Assembly (NCBI GenBank): GCA_934088535.1
Contig: CAKOJC010000044.1
Location: forward strand, 1-8,231
Reading direction: 5' to 3'
Source: an uncultured Bacilli bacterium
GTDB lineage: Bacteria; Bacillota_I; Bacilli_A; RF39; UBA660
Length of the DNA stretch: 8,231 nucleotides
Position numbers and translations under genes: made by a program. Positions 1-6,414 of the stretch are shown here, piece after piece (position 1 is the first letter of the stretch; each line of letters begins with the position of its first letter). The notes beneath the pieces are model-generated. The model did no database searches. It was not told the origin of the DNA and saw nothing but the letters and a program-made list of their open reading frames with translations.

Positions 1-156
1 ATAATAATATCAAAGGAGCGTGATATTATTAAGACTTTAGGAAATATGATTGCTTTTGCTTCAGGTATTGGTGCTTGCCTTGTTTATAAAAAATATGAAA
101 AAGATATCATGAATTATATGCAAAAGATGTCAAAATCATTATCAGAAGGAAAATAG
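1..156 (+). CDS. C-terminal part of a small single-pass membrane protein, function unknown
   Basis: The frame is open from the first base and stops at TAG 154-156, giving at least 51 residues. I do not recognise it. The sequence shows a short basic/acidic start, one probable membrane segment (about residues 14-29, rich in Gly, Ala and Ile), then a charged tail with Lys/Glu pairs ending in EGK. This resembles small single-helix membrane proteins in general shape only. The start is uncertain. The only in-frame ATG (46-48) has a poor, too-close Shine-Dalgarno. A good AAAGGAG lies at 12-18 but faces only ATT codons in frame (25-27 and 28-30). Either the gene begins upstream of the window or it uses a rare AUU start. 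The stop codon lies within the left arm of the terminator that follows. Confidence 0.5.
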   Translation: MIISKERDIIKTLGNMIAFASGIGACLVYKKYEKDIMNYMQKMSKSLSEGK

Positions 157-179
157 TTCTAAAATTGAACTGTTTTTTT
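155..179 (+). terminator. Weak intrinsic terminator after the first gene
   Basis: AGTTC (155-159) pairs with GAACT (167-171) around a seven-base loop and is followed by a T-rich run (173-179). The stem is only 5 bp, so termination may be partial. It overlaps the stop codon of the upstream gene and the -35 element of the next promoter. Confidence 0.5.
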
Positions 180-194
180 AATGAATTTTATGAT
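165..194 (+). promoter_or_regulatory. Putative sigma-A promoter of the AI-2E family gene
   Basis: TTGAAC (165-170) and TATGAT (189-194) are separated by 18 bases and match the vegetative consensus well. Transcription would start near 201, giving a leader of about 20 bases with AGGAG at 209-213, nine bases before the ATG at 223. The -35 element lies in the right arm of the preceding terminator. Confidence 0.5.
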
Positions 195-222
195 ATTATT
201 ATGATGATAGGAGTGGAAAAGT

Positions 223-1395
223 ATGATTGAAAAATTAAAAAAGAGTGATGATAAAAAGATCAGTTCTAAAAAAATTAATGAATTAGTTGGTACTGGTAAT
301 AAAATACTTAAAGTTATGTATATACTTTTTGTAATAGTTTTAATTTATGTTCTTGGATTAATTTTTAAAGAATGGCACATTCTTACATTTTTTGAAAAGA
401 TATTATCAATAATATCTCCATTATTTATTGGATGGTTTATTGCTTGGTTATTAAATCCATTAGTAGAGAAGTTAACTAAGAAAGGTATTAAAAGAGGACT
501 TAGTGTTGTTATAGCATACTTGCTATTAATAGCTGTGTTATATGCTTTATTTGCATTTACTATTCCATCACTTGGAACTCAAATAACTGAAATGGTATCT
601 TCTGTACCTGCGATGGTTGAGGATGTTAAGGGTTGGATTGATAATATATTTATTAAATTATCAAATTTAAGCTTAGAAAATTTAGATGGTGTTAAAGCAT
701 CATTCTTAGCTAAGATAGAAATGTTTGCTCGTGATGTTCAAACTAATATACCTGAGATTGCTATGAATGTTGTATCATCTTTAGCAAGTAGTATTGGTAA
801 AATAGCATTAAGTTTAATTTTAGGTTTCTATTTATTATTTGATTTTAATAAAGTTAGTGAAGGATTTGTAAATTTATTTCCTAAAAAATCAAGAAAGGAA
901 GTTAAATATTTATTAGAACAATTAGATGATTCATTATTCTCATTTGTTAGTGGTACATTATGGTTATCATTGCTATTATTTGTAACTTCATTAATAGGTT
1001 TTTCTATAATAGGTTTGAATGCTCCAGTACTTGTAACAATTGTATGCGTTATTACTAACTTAATACCTTATATTGGTCCTTATATGGGTGCTGCTGTAGC
1101 AGGAGCAATTGGATTTACTCAAAGTCCATTAATAGGTATTTTAACTCTTGTATTTATTGTAATTGTTCAAACAATTGATGGAAATGTACTTCAACCATTA
1201 GTAATGAGTAAGAAACTTAATTTAAGTCCAATAACAATTATTTTATCATTAATGATTTTTGAATATATGTTTGGTATTTTTGGAATGGTAATAGCTACGC
1301 CAGTAGTTGCTCTTCTTAAAATTATATATGTATTCTTTGATGAAAAATATAATTTCTTTGGATATAGAGATAGAGAAGAAAATGAAGAAGAATAG
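223..1395 (+). CDS. AI-2E family transporter (PerM/YtvI-like membrane protein)
   Basis: A 390-residue polytopic membrane protein of the AI-2E transporter family (PF01594 type), at the family's usual length. A Lys-rich cytoplasmic N-terminus (1-28) is followed by helices near 29-49, 59-80 and 92-116, a soluble stretch (about 117-185), and a C-terminal helical bundle (about 187-371). Family hallmarks are the GFYLLFDFNK segment (201-210), the IPYIGPYMGA motif (281-290), and the LQPLVMSKKLNLSP stretch (323-336) leading into the last helices. The tail is acidic (EENEEE). Family members have been linked to autoinducer-2 export or to Na+/H+ antiport; substrate cannot be assigned from sequence, and PerM-type proteins are often of unknown role. 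The ATG at 223 is supported by AGGAG nine bases upstream. It appears to be a single-gene unit, with its own promoter and a terminator that overlaps the stop codon. Confidence 0.9.
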   Translation: MIEKLKKSDDKKISSKKINELVGTGNKILKVMYILFVIVLIYVLGLIFKEWHILTFFEKILSIISPLFIGWFIAWLLNPLVEKLTKKGIKRGLSVVIAYLLLIAVLYALFAFTIPSLGTQITEMVSSVPAMVEDVKGWIDNIFIKLSNLSLENLDGVKASFLAKIEMFARDVQTNIPEIAMNVVSSLASSIGKIALSLILGFYLLFDFNKVSEGFVNLFPKKSRKEVKYLLEQLDDSLFSFVSGTLWLSLLLFVTSLIGFSIIGLNAPVLVTIVCVITNLIPYIGPYMGAAVAGAIGFTQSPLIGILTLVFIVIVQTIDGNVLQPLVMSKKLNLSPITIILSLMIFEYMFGIFGMVIATPVVALLKIIYVFFDEKYNFFGYRDREENEEE

Positions 1396-1414
1396 CTTTA
1401 AGTCTATTCTTTTT
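1388..1414 (+). terminator. Intrinsic terminator overlapping the AI-2E gene stop codon
   Basis: AAGAATAG (1388-1395) pairs with CTATTCTT (1404-1411) around an eight-base loop and runs into a T tract (1410-1414). The TAG stop (1393-1395) forms the top of the left arm. Confidence 0.75.
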
Positions 1415-1416
1415 AA

Positions 1417-1445
1417 TTGACATACTCCTTTAAATGATATAAAAT
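1417..1445 (+). promoter_or_regulatory. Strong sigma-A-type promoter for the six-helix membrane protein gene
   Basis: A perfect TTGACA (1417-1422) is followed 17 bases later by TAAAAT (1440-1445, five of six consensus positions). The predicted start near 1452 leaves a leader of about 18 bases. The promoter begins only three bases after the preceding terminator's T tract. Confidence 0.75.
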
Positions 1446-1469
1446 GTTTTTAGAATAAGTAGGTGTGTT

Positions 1470-2144
1470 ATGAAAAAAGTGATATTTAAAGAATTAGAAA
1501 GAACATATTTAGGTATTGATATTATGCTTTATACTATATATGCTGCAATTGGTTACATATTAATTGGTTTTCCAGAAGTAGAAGTGTTGAGTCCTATAGA
1601 TTATGTTCCAGTATTATTTTATATGTTTGGTTTCTTTTCAATAATTGCTTATTTTGCAAATAGAAGATTAGATGATTATGAATATTTATTCTTTGGACTT
1701 ATCAATGTTACTGCTGCTACGTATGTTTTAGTAAATAGTCTATATGGAAATGATCCATACATTGTTAGTTCTGTTATAGTACTTTATACTATTGCTATAT
1801 CATTAAATAAATTTTATCATGTGTATAGACTTATACAAAATAAAGATGCTAATTTTTATCCTAAGTTAGTTAGTACGATTTTAGCAATAATGTTAGGTTT
1901 GCTAACTATAAATCCGTTATTTGTAAAATATTGTGCTGCTAATATTATACTTGGATATTATTTTGTAGCTTTTGGTTTAATAAATTTATTAGAGCCATTA
2001 TTAATGATTTTAATTAGAAATCCAAAAGTTGATAAAAAACTAAGCGATATTTGTGGTATTGAAAAAGAAAAGAAAAGTAGAAAAAAGAAAGTTGTTTTAA
2101 AAGAAGTAAAGAAAAAGAAAATTAAAAAGAGTACTAAAGAATAA
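1470..2144 (+). CDS. Six-helix membrane protein with Lys-rich C-terminal tail (HdeD/DUF308-like topology), function unknown
   Basis: A 224-residue integral membrane protein. Hydrophobic segments lie near residues 14-33, 45-64, 71-91, 98-113, 131-147 and 155-183, so about six helices. These are followed by a cytoplasmic-type tail (183-224) in which 19 of 42 residues are Lys or Arg. The size and helix layout recall the HdeD/DUF308 family, but I see no diagnostic motif, so this is a topology resemblance only. The ATG at 1470 has a modest AGGTG (1461-1465) four bases upstream. The gene has its own consensus promoter and a strong terminator, so it is probably monocistronic. The tail could touch RNA, the ribosome or acidic lipids; that is inference. 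Confidence 0.7.
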   Translation: MKKVIFKELERTYLGIDIMLYTIYAAIGYILIGFPEVEVLSPIDYVPVLFYMFGFFSIIAYFANRRLDDYEYLFFGLINVTAATYVLVNSLYGNDPYIVSSVIVLYTIAISLNKFYHVYRLIQNKDANFYPKLVSTILAIMLGLLTINPLFVKYCAANIILGYYFVAFGLINLLEPLLMILIRNPKVDKKLSDICGIEKEKKSRKKKVVLKEVKKKKIKKSTKE

Positions 2145-2163
2145 ATCTTTAGTATTTTTTTTA
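2132..2163 (+). terminator. Strong intrinsic terminator with the stop codon in its loop
   Basis: A perfect 9-bp stem, TACTAAAGA (2132-2140) with TCTTTAGTA (2146-2154), encloses a five-base loop and is followed by a long T run from 2155. The TAA stop (2142-2144) is part of the loop. Confidence 0.85.
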
Positions 2164-2197
2164 TTTTTAAAACATATACATTATTGAGGTGAAAGAA

Positions 2198-2461
2198 ATG
2201 GATATAATAAAAGTTTCAAGTAAAAGTATTTCTCAGAAAGTAGCTGGTAGTATTGCTAATTCCTTTAGAGAAGGTTGTACTGATGTAGAAATACAAACTG
2301 TAGGAGCAGGAGCAGTAAATCAAGCTATTAAAGCTATTTCTATTGCTAGAGGTTTTGTTGCACCACTTGGTATGAATCTTATTTGTACTCCAGCATTTTA
2401 TGATGTTATTATCGATGGGAAAGAGAAAACAGCTATTAAACTTTTAGTACAAAATAAATAA
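2198..2461 (+). CDS. spoVS: Stage V sporulation protein S (SpoVS)
   Basis: An 87-residue protein that matches SpoVS over its whole length, including the family's core stretches GAGAVNQAIKAISIARGFVAP (about residues 37-57), the LICTPAF segment and IDGKEKTAIKLLV near the end. SpoVS is a small Alba-like-fold protein. In Bacillus subtilis it affects spore cortex and coat development and septation, and homologues also occur in non-sporulating bacteria. A binding role for nucleic acid has been proposed from its fold. I chose the ATG at 2198 (MDIIKVSSK) because it matches the family N-terminus and GAGGTGA (2186-2192) sits five bases upstream. The alternative GTG at 2189 lies inside that ribosome binding site. 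No convincing promoter is visible in the short gap after the previous terminator. No other sporulation gene is in the window, so it does not show that the organism sporulates. Confidence 0.95.
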   Translation: MDIIKVSSKSISQKVAGSIANSFREGCTDVEIQTVGAGAVNQAIKAISIARGFVAPLGMNLICTPAFYDVIIDGKEKTAIKLLVQNK

Positions 2462-2482
2462 AGCAACTTGATTGCTTTTTTT
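2460..2482 (+). terminator. Intrinsic terminator after spoVS
   Basis: AAAGCAA (2460-2466) pairs with TTGCTTT (2472-2478) around a five-base loop and continues into a T run to 2482. The last two bases of the spoVS stop codon start the left arm. Confidence 0.8.
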
Positions 2483-2506
2483 ATGCATTTCTTTTATACT
2501 TATACT
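2472..2506 (+). promoter_or_regulatory. Putative promoter of the glucosyltransferase gene, giving a very short leader
   Basis: TATACT occurs twice in tandem (2495-2500 and 2501-2506), each matching five of six -10 bases. TTGCTT (2472-2477) lies 17 bases before the first copy and overlaps the terminator arm. Predicted starts near 2507-2513 fall only 3-9 bases before the ATG at 2516. The -35 match is weak, so this is tentative. Confidence 0.35.
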
Positions 2507-2515
2507 GTTGTTAAA

Positions 2516-4014
2516 ATGAAGAAGATAGAAAAATTTTTTAATGATAATAAAAAAGTATTAATAGCATTATTTGTTATATTTATTGTTACATATGGATTTG
2601 CTGGTACAAATTCTATTATTAATATAGATGGTGTAGATGATTATATTATTCTTGACAAGTTATTTGATTATAAGTTATATATTTCTGTTGGAAGATGGGG
2701 TTGGGCTATTATTGAATTTATTTTTAATTATTATCCTGTACCATTTTTAACTTTAATAATGAATGCGATTTTATTTTCTATAAGTGGAGTATTATTTGGT
2801 AAAATATTTAATCTTAAAAAAATATTTATGTTATACTAGTTAGTACTGTTATGATAGCTTTTCCAACTAATGTAATAGCTTATACATATTTACTCTGGCA
2901 GTTTTCTATTGGTATAGGATATTTATTATCTATATTATCTGTTTATATATTAAAATATTTTAATAATAAATTTAAATTATTTTTATCTTCTTTGTTGATT
3001 GGTTTTTGTACTTCAATATATCAGTCTTTTTTACCATTAATTATGGTACTTTGTATTGGAGTGTTGATCGTTGATTTTAAAGGTGATAGAAAAAAACTAT
3101 TTAAGGATTTTTTTAAATATTTAATATATGGTTTTATAGGTGTAGTTATTTATATATTTGGTGTAAAACTATCTACTTATATTTTTAATATTGAAATGAA
3201 TAGTTATCAACATGCTGATCATATGTTTGAACTTGACTTTAATATTGATTTGTTAAAAGATTGGTCTAGTGCTTTATTTAATACAGCTTTTGGAACTATT
3301 TTTCCTAAAAGCATAGATAAATTGCTTAAAATTATTATGTATACAGGTGTTTTTATTACTACATTTAAATATAAAATTAAAGATATTTTTTTGTATATAA
3401 TATTAATTATTTTACTTATATTTATGCCTAGAATATTTTATTTTATAAAACCACATCAGTTTTATCATAATATTACTTTAATGGCTTACTCTGTTTTTTA
3501 TGTAGTAAATATTTCGTTTCTATTAAATAATATTGATGTTATTAAAAATATTATTTATGAAAAATATATTATTAATACTGTAGTAGTTGTTTTAATGATT
3601 ATTTCTTTTGGAATGATAGTAAGTGCTAATAAATCATTTGTTATGGCTAGACAATCTACTGAAGCTAGTTTTCAATATTTAAATAGGATGCAAATGAGAA
3701 TAGAAGAGTTAGATGGTTATAGTGATTTAGAATACCCTAAGAAATATTATTTGTATAGAAATGGCGATGAAAAGTTATTATTAAATCCGTTTTCTAATAA
3801 GGCATATTATACTGAACAAGGTGTTAATTGGACTTTTTTAAAGGGTAATACTATAACTGCATTTAATTTATTAGGTGTTGATGTGGTAAATGCTGAAGTT
3901 AATGAGGAAGATGAAAGAGAAATATTGGATTTATTAAAAAATGCTAAAGAATATCCCGATAAAAGTGGTTTATTTATATATAAAGATATAGTTGTCGTAA
4001 AAATGGATTTATAA
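2516..4014 (+). pseudogene. GtrII-type membrane glucosyltransferase, interrupted by a -1 frame break
   Basis: Two consecutive frames together read as one polytopic protein of about 499 residues, close to the family's usual length. The first (2516-2839, 107 residues) has a membrane helix near residues 14-29, then the DGVDDY and SVGRWGW motifs expected in the first extracytoplasmic loop of GtrII-type glucosyltransferases (PF14264). It ends at TAG 2837-2839. The second continues through VSTVMIAFPTN, SIYQSFLP and many helices to a soluble C-terminal part (ANKSFVMARQSTEASF onward, about 3630-4014). Adding one base near 2816-2835 restores one frame; the obvious place is the A7 run at 2816-2822. The second part has no ribosome binding site before its first ATG (2851), so it is unlikely to be a separate gene. 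The family moves glucosyl residues from lipid carriers to surface polymers; the acceptor is unknown here. It could be a decayed gene, a phase-variable gene, a recoded gene, or a sequencing error. The ATG at 2516 (MKKIEKFF) lacks a Shine-Dalgarno; a TTG start at 2468 would lie inside the terminator hairpin and is rejected. Confidence 0.75.
2816..2822 (+). repeat. A7 homopolymer at the frame break of the glucosyltransferase
   Basis: Seven consecutive A's lie just before the point where the coding frame changes by -1. With eight A's the gene would read on as LKKNIYVILVSTVM and stay open to 4014. Runs like this are classic slippage sites. A small imperfect dyad (TACTA/TAGTA, 2834-2845) follows but is too tight to be a convincing frameshift stimulator. 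Confidence 0.6.
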
Positions 4015-4032
4015 TTTTATTTAATTATTTAT

Positions 4033-4090
4033 AATGTTTGTTTTATTTATATGTATAGTTTTACATAAAATATAATAAACATTTTATTTT
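4033..4090 (+). terminator. Long imperfect hairpin, probable terminator of the glucosyltransferase
   Basis: The arms 4033-4055 and 4062-4083 are nearly complementary (AATGTTT with AAACATT at the base, TATGTA with TACATA at the tip, around a six-base loop) and are followed by TTTATTTT (4084-4090). The stem is very AT-rich and has internal mismatches, so its strength is uncertain. The gene-free stretch 4015-4162 otherwise holds only the dyad and promoter listed next. Confidence 0.5.
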
Positions 4091-4094
4091 GTAA

Positions 4095-4111
4095 ACATAT
4101 TTTAAATATGT
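4095..4111 (+). repeat. 17-bp perfect palindrome abutting the cdaA promoter
   Basis: ACATATTTTAAATATGT has two 8-bp arms around a single central base. Its last base is also the first base of the proposed -35 element, so it could be an operator. In such AT-rich DNA it may also be chance. Confidence 0.4.
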
Positions 4112-4139
4112 GGAAATAGATTATTAATTAGTGTATAAT
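4111..4139 (+). promoter_or_regulatory. Putative sigma-A promoter of cdaA-cdaR
   Basis: A perfect TATAAT (4134-4139) lies 17 bases after TGGAAA (4111-4116, four of six -35 positions). The start is predicted near 4146, leaving a leader of about 17 bases with TGGAGG (4151-4156) six bases before the ATG at 4163. Confidence 0.6.
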
Positions 4140-4162
4140 ATTTTAATAGATGGAGGTATCAA

Positions 4163-4993
4163 ATGATATATACAACAATATTAAAAATTGCAGCAAAAGT
4201 TTTAGATATTATGGTAGTTTGGTTTATGTTTTATCAATTACTTAAATATTCTAGAAATAATTTTAAATTAACATTAATATTTAAAGGGGTAATAATTATA
4301 GTATTATTAAAATTCTTAAGTGGAGTTTTAAATTTAAATACTGTAGGTATTATTTTAGAATATGTTATTTCTTGGGGACCTCTTGCTTTAATAATTATAT
4401 TTCAACCTGAGATTAGAAACGCTCTTGAAAGTATAGGAAGAAGTCAATTATTAGGAAGACATAAAACTCTTACTGTAGATGAGAGAGAAAAAGTAGTTTA
4501 TGAGATTGTAAATGCTCTTGATTATTTAAAGAAAAATAAGATTGGAGCTTTAATAGTTATAGAAAGAGATTATAGTTTGGCTCAATATATAGAACCAGCT
4601 ACTAAGTTATATGCTGATATAACTAGTGAGTTATTAATATCAATATTCTGGAAGAATAATCCACTTCATGATGGTGGTGTTATAATTCAAGGTGATAAGA
4701 TAACTTGTGCTGGTAGTGTATTCCCAACTAGTTCAAATCCTAATATATCTAAGAGACTTGGTACTCGTCATAGAGCAGCTCTTGGAATTAGTGAAATATC
4801 AGATTGTATTTCAGTTATAGTTAGTGAAGAAACTGGTAGAATATCAATAGCTATACAGAGTGACTTAAATTATAATTTATCTTTAGATGATGCTAGAATG
4901 TTATTATTAGAAGAATTGCAACCAAAGAAAGAAACGTTCTATGAAGCTGATACAACTGAAAGCGAAGGTGAAGATAATGAAAAAAACATTTAA
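4163..4993 (+). CDS. cdaA: Diadenylate cyclase CdaA (c-di-AMP synthase)
   Basis: A 276-residue membrane diadenylate cyclase, which joins two ATP into cyclic di-AMP, the messenger controlling K+ and osmolyte balance and wall homeostasis in Bacillota. Three membrane helices occupy about residues 6-25, 36-56 and 60-80, followed by the DAC/DisA_N catalytic domain (about 100-250). Visible motifs are QPEIRNALE (81-89), NNPLHDGGVII (165-175) and GTRHRAALGIS (200-210, RHR at 202-204), then IVSEETG (219-225). The usual nucleotide-binding/catalytic motif is DGA; here it is DGG (170-172). Asp170 and RHR are kept, so activity is expected but not certain. The acidic C-terminal tail (EADTTESEGEDNE) is dispensable-looking. 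The start is fixed by TGGAGG six bases upstream. It overlaps cdaR by 17 bases, indicating translational coupling. Confidence 0.95.
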   Translation: MIYTTILKIAAKVLDIMVVWFMFYQLLKYSRNNFKLTLIFKGVIIIVLLKFLSGVLNLNTVGIILEYVISWGPLALIIIFQPEIRNALESIGRSQLLGRHKTLTVDEREKVVYEIVNALDYLKKNKIGALIVIERDYSLAQYIEPATKLYADITSELLISIFWKNNPLHDGGVIIQGDKITCAGSVFPTSSNPNISKRLGTRHRAALGISEISDCISVIVSEETGRISIAIQSDLNYNLSLDDARMLLLEELQPKKETFYEADTTESEGEDNEKNI

Positions 4994-6350
4994 GAAAATA
5001 GGTAAATTCTTCGCAAGAATATTTAAAGTGTTATATAGAATAATAGATGTAATATTAGTTACTCCAATATCTAAAGCAGTATATTTTATTGGAGATAAGT
5101 TAAGTAATAGAAATGGTAACTTGGATAAGTTTTTAAATAAACCAAATACACTTATATATGTTTCATTAATATGTGCATTTGCTGCTTTCTTCGCAGTTGA
5201 TAGAAAAGTTATTAATTTAGTAGAGACTGAAGCTATAGTTTTATCAAATCAACCAGTAGTTGCAGAATATAATGAAGAAGCATATGTAGTAGAGGGAATA
5301 CCTGAAACAGCAGATATAGTACTTATGGGTAGAAAGAGTGATTTATACTTAGCAGAACAACTTGGTGATCATAAATTAAGTTTAGATTTAACAGGTTTAT
5401 CTGCTGGTACTCATAAAGTAAATATTAAATATAATAATCCAATTAAATCATTAGATTATAAAGTAGATCCATCAAGAGCTACAATAGTTATATATCCTAA
5501 AGTTAGTGCTTCTCGTACAGTTACAACTGATATATTAAATAAAGATAAACTTGGAAGTACATTAGTAATTAGTTCAATTAAACTTGATAGAGATGAAGTA
5601 ATTATTAAATCATATAAAGAAAAACTAGAGAAGGTTGCTAGTGTTAAAGCATTAGTTGATGTAAATGCATTAAATGCTAATAGTGCTGGTACTTATACTT
5701 TAGAAAATGTTAAGTTAATAGCATATGATGAAAAGGGTACCGAAATTAAAGATATAGAAATAGTTCCAGGCACAATAACTGCTACAGTAGAAATATCTAG
5801 TCCAAGTAAGACTGTTCCAGTTAAAGTTGTTCCAGTTGGAGATGTGGCTAGTGGTAGCGCTATTAGTTCAATCACATCAAATGTAAATAATATTACATTA
5901 TATGGTGAAGAAGATGTACTTAAAGATATTAGTGAAATTGAAGTAGAAATAGATGTAAATGGACTTAGTAAGGATAAGACATACCAAGAAACAATAGTTA
6001 AACCTACTGGTGTTAGATCAATGTCTGATACAGCTATAACTATTAAAGTCAAAATGGAAGGCGAAACGTCAAAAGAATTTAAAGATATACCAATAGTATT
6101 TGAACACTTAGATACAAATAAATATAAACCTCTTGCTAAGAATGCAAGTGATACTAAAGTAGATGTTGTAGTTAAAGGTGTTAAATCAGTATTAGATAAG
6201 TTAGATTCTAAAGATATTAAGGCATACGTTGATTTATCAGATTTAGAGCCAGGAACATATGAAGTACCAGTAATGGTAACAGGTAGTGACTTAAAATTAT
6301 CTTATTCATCTAGAACTACTAAGATAGAAGTAATAATTGCTAAGAAATAA
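4977..6350 (+). CDS. cdaR: CdaA regulatory protein CdaR (YbbR-domain protein)
   Basis: A 457-residue protein with a basic N-terminal region (1-57), one clear membrane helix (about 58-74), then four extracytoplasmic YbbR repeats (roughly 86-175, 180-273, 278-360 and 370-455). Repeat hallmarks such as DLTGLSAGTHKV, DVNALNANSAGTYTL and DLSDLEPGTYEVPV recur. CdaR binds CdaA and modulates c-di-AMP synthesis, probably in response to the envelope. I chose the ATG at 4977 (MKKTFKKIG) because AAGGTG (4965-4970) lies six bases upstream; the ATG at 4941 would add 12 residues that only reflect cdaA coding sequence in another frame. The region before the membrane helix seems long for the family and includes a second hydrophobic stretch (about 18-39). 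glmM, the usual third gene of this operon, is absent; a terminator follows at once. Confidence 0.92.
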   Translation: MKKTFKKIGKFFARIFKVLYRIIDVILVTPISKAVYFIGDKLSNRNGNLDKFLNKPNTLIYVSLICAFAAFFAVDRKVINLVETEAIVLSNQPVVAEYNEEAYVVEGIPETADIVLMGRKSDLYLAEQLGDHKLSLDLTGLSAGTHKVNIKYNNPIKSLDYKVDPSRATIVIYPKVSASRTVTTDILNKDKLGSTLVISSIKLDRDEVIIKSYKEKLEKVASVKALVDVNALNANSAGTYTLENVKLIAYDEKGTEIKDIEIVPGTITATVEISSPSKTVPVKVVPVGDVASGSAISSITSNVNNITLYGEEDVLKDISEIEVEIDVNGLSKDKTYQETIVKPTGVRSMSDTAITIKVKMEGETSKEFKDIPIVFEHLDTNKYKPLAKNASDTKVDVVVKGVKSVLDKLDSKDIKAYVDLSDLEPGTYEVPVMVTGSDLKLSYSSRTTKIEVIIAKK

Positions 6351-6354
6351 AATT

Positions 6355-6384
6355 AAGAGTGTAATAATAAATTACACTCTTTTT
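6355..6384 (+). terminator. Strong intrinsic terminator of the cdaA-cdaR operon
   Basis: A 10-bp-plus stem, AAGAGTGTAAT (6355-6365) with ATTACACTCTT (6371-6381), encloses an AATAA loop and runs into T's to 6384. It starts four bases after the cdaR stop. Confidence 0.9.
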
Positions 6385-6393
6385 GTATCTTAA

Positions 6394-6411
6394 GTGAAAT
6401 TTATATTTCAC
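6394..6411 (+). repeat. Inverted repeat just upstream of the surface-protein promoter
   Basis: GTGAAAT (6394-6400) and ATTTCAC (6405-6411) flank a TTAT core. The repeat ends three bases before the -35 element, a common place for a regulator site. It has no T tract after it, so it is not a terminator. Confidence 0.4.
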
Positions 6412-6414
6412 CCA

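Noticed and set aside
2468..2515. Upstream extension of the glucosyltransferase to a TTG at 2468
   Set aside because: The TTG sits in the loop of the spoVS terminator and the added residues look like translated intergenic sequence.
2834..2845. TACTA/TAGTA dyad as a frameshift-stimulating hairpin
   Set aside because: The loop would be two bases and the stem is short and AT-rich, too weak to argue for programmed frameshifting.
4941..4976. Upstream ATG for cdaR at 4941
   Set aside because: The 12 extra residues come from cdaA sequence in another frame, and the ribosome binding site at 4965-4970 fits the ATG at 4977.
5693..6052. 119-codon open frame on the minus strand inside cdaR
   Set aside because: It lies wholly within the well-supported cdaR gene, has no ribosome binding site and no recognisable motif.
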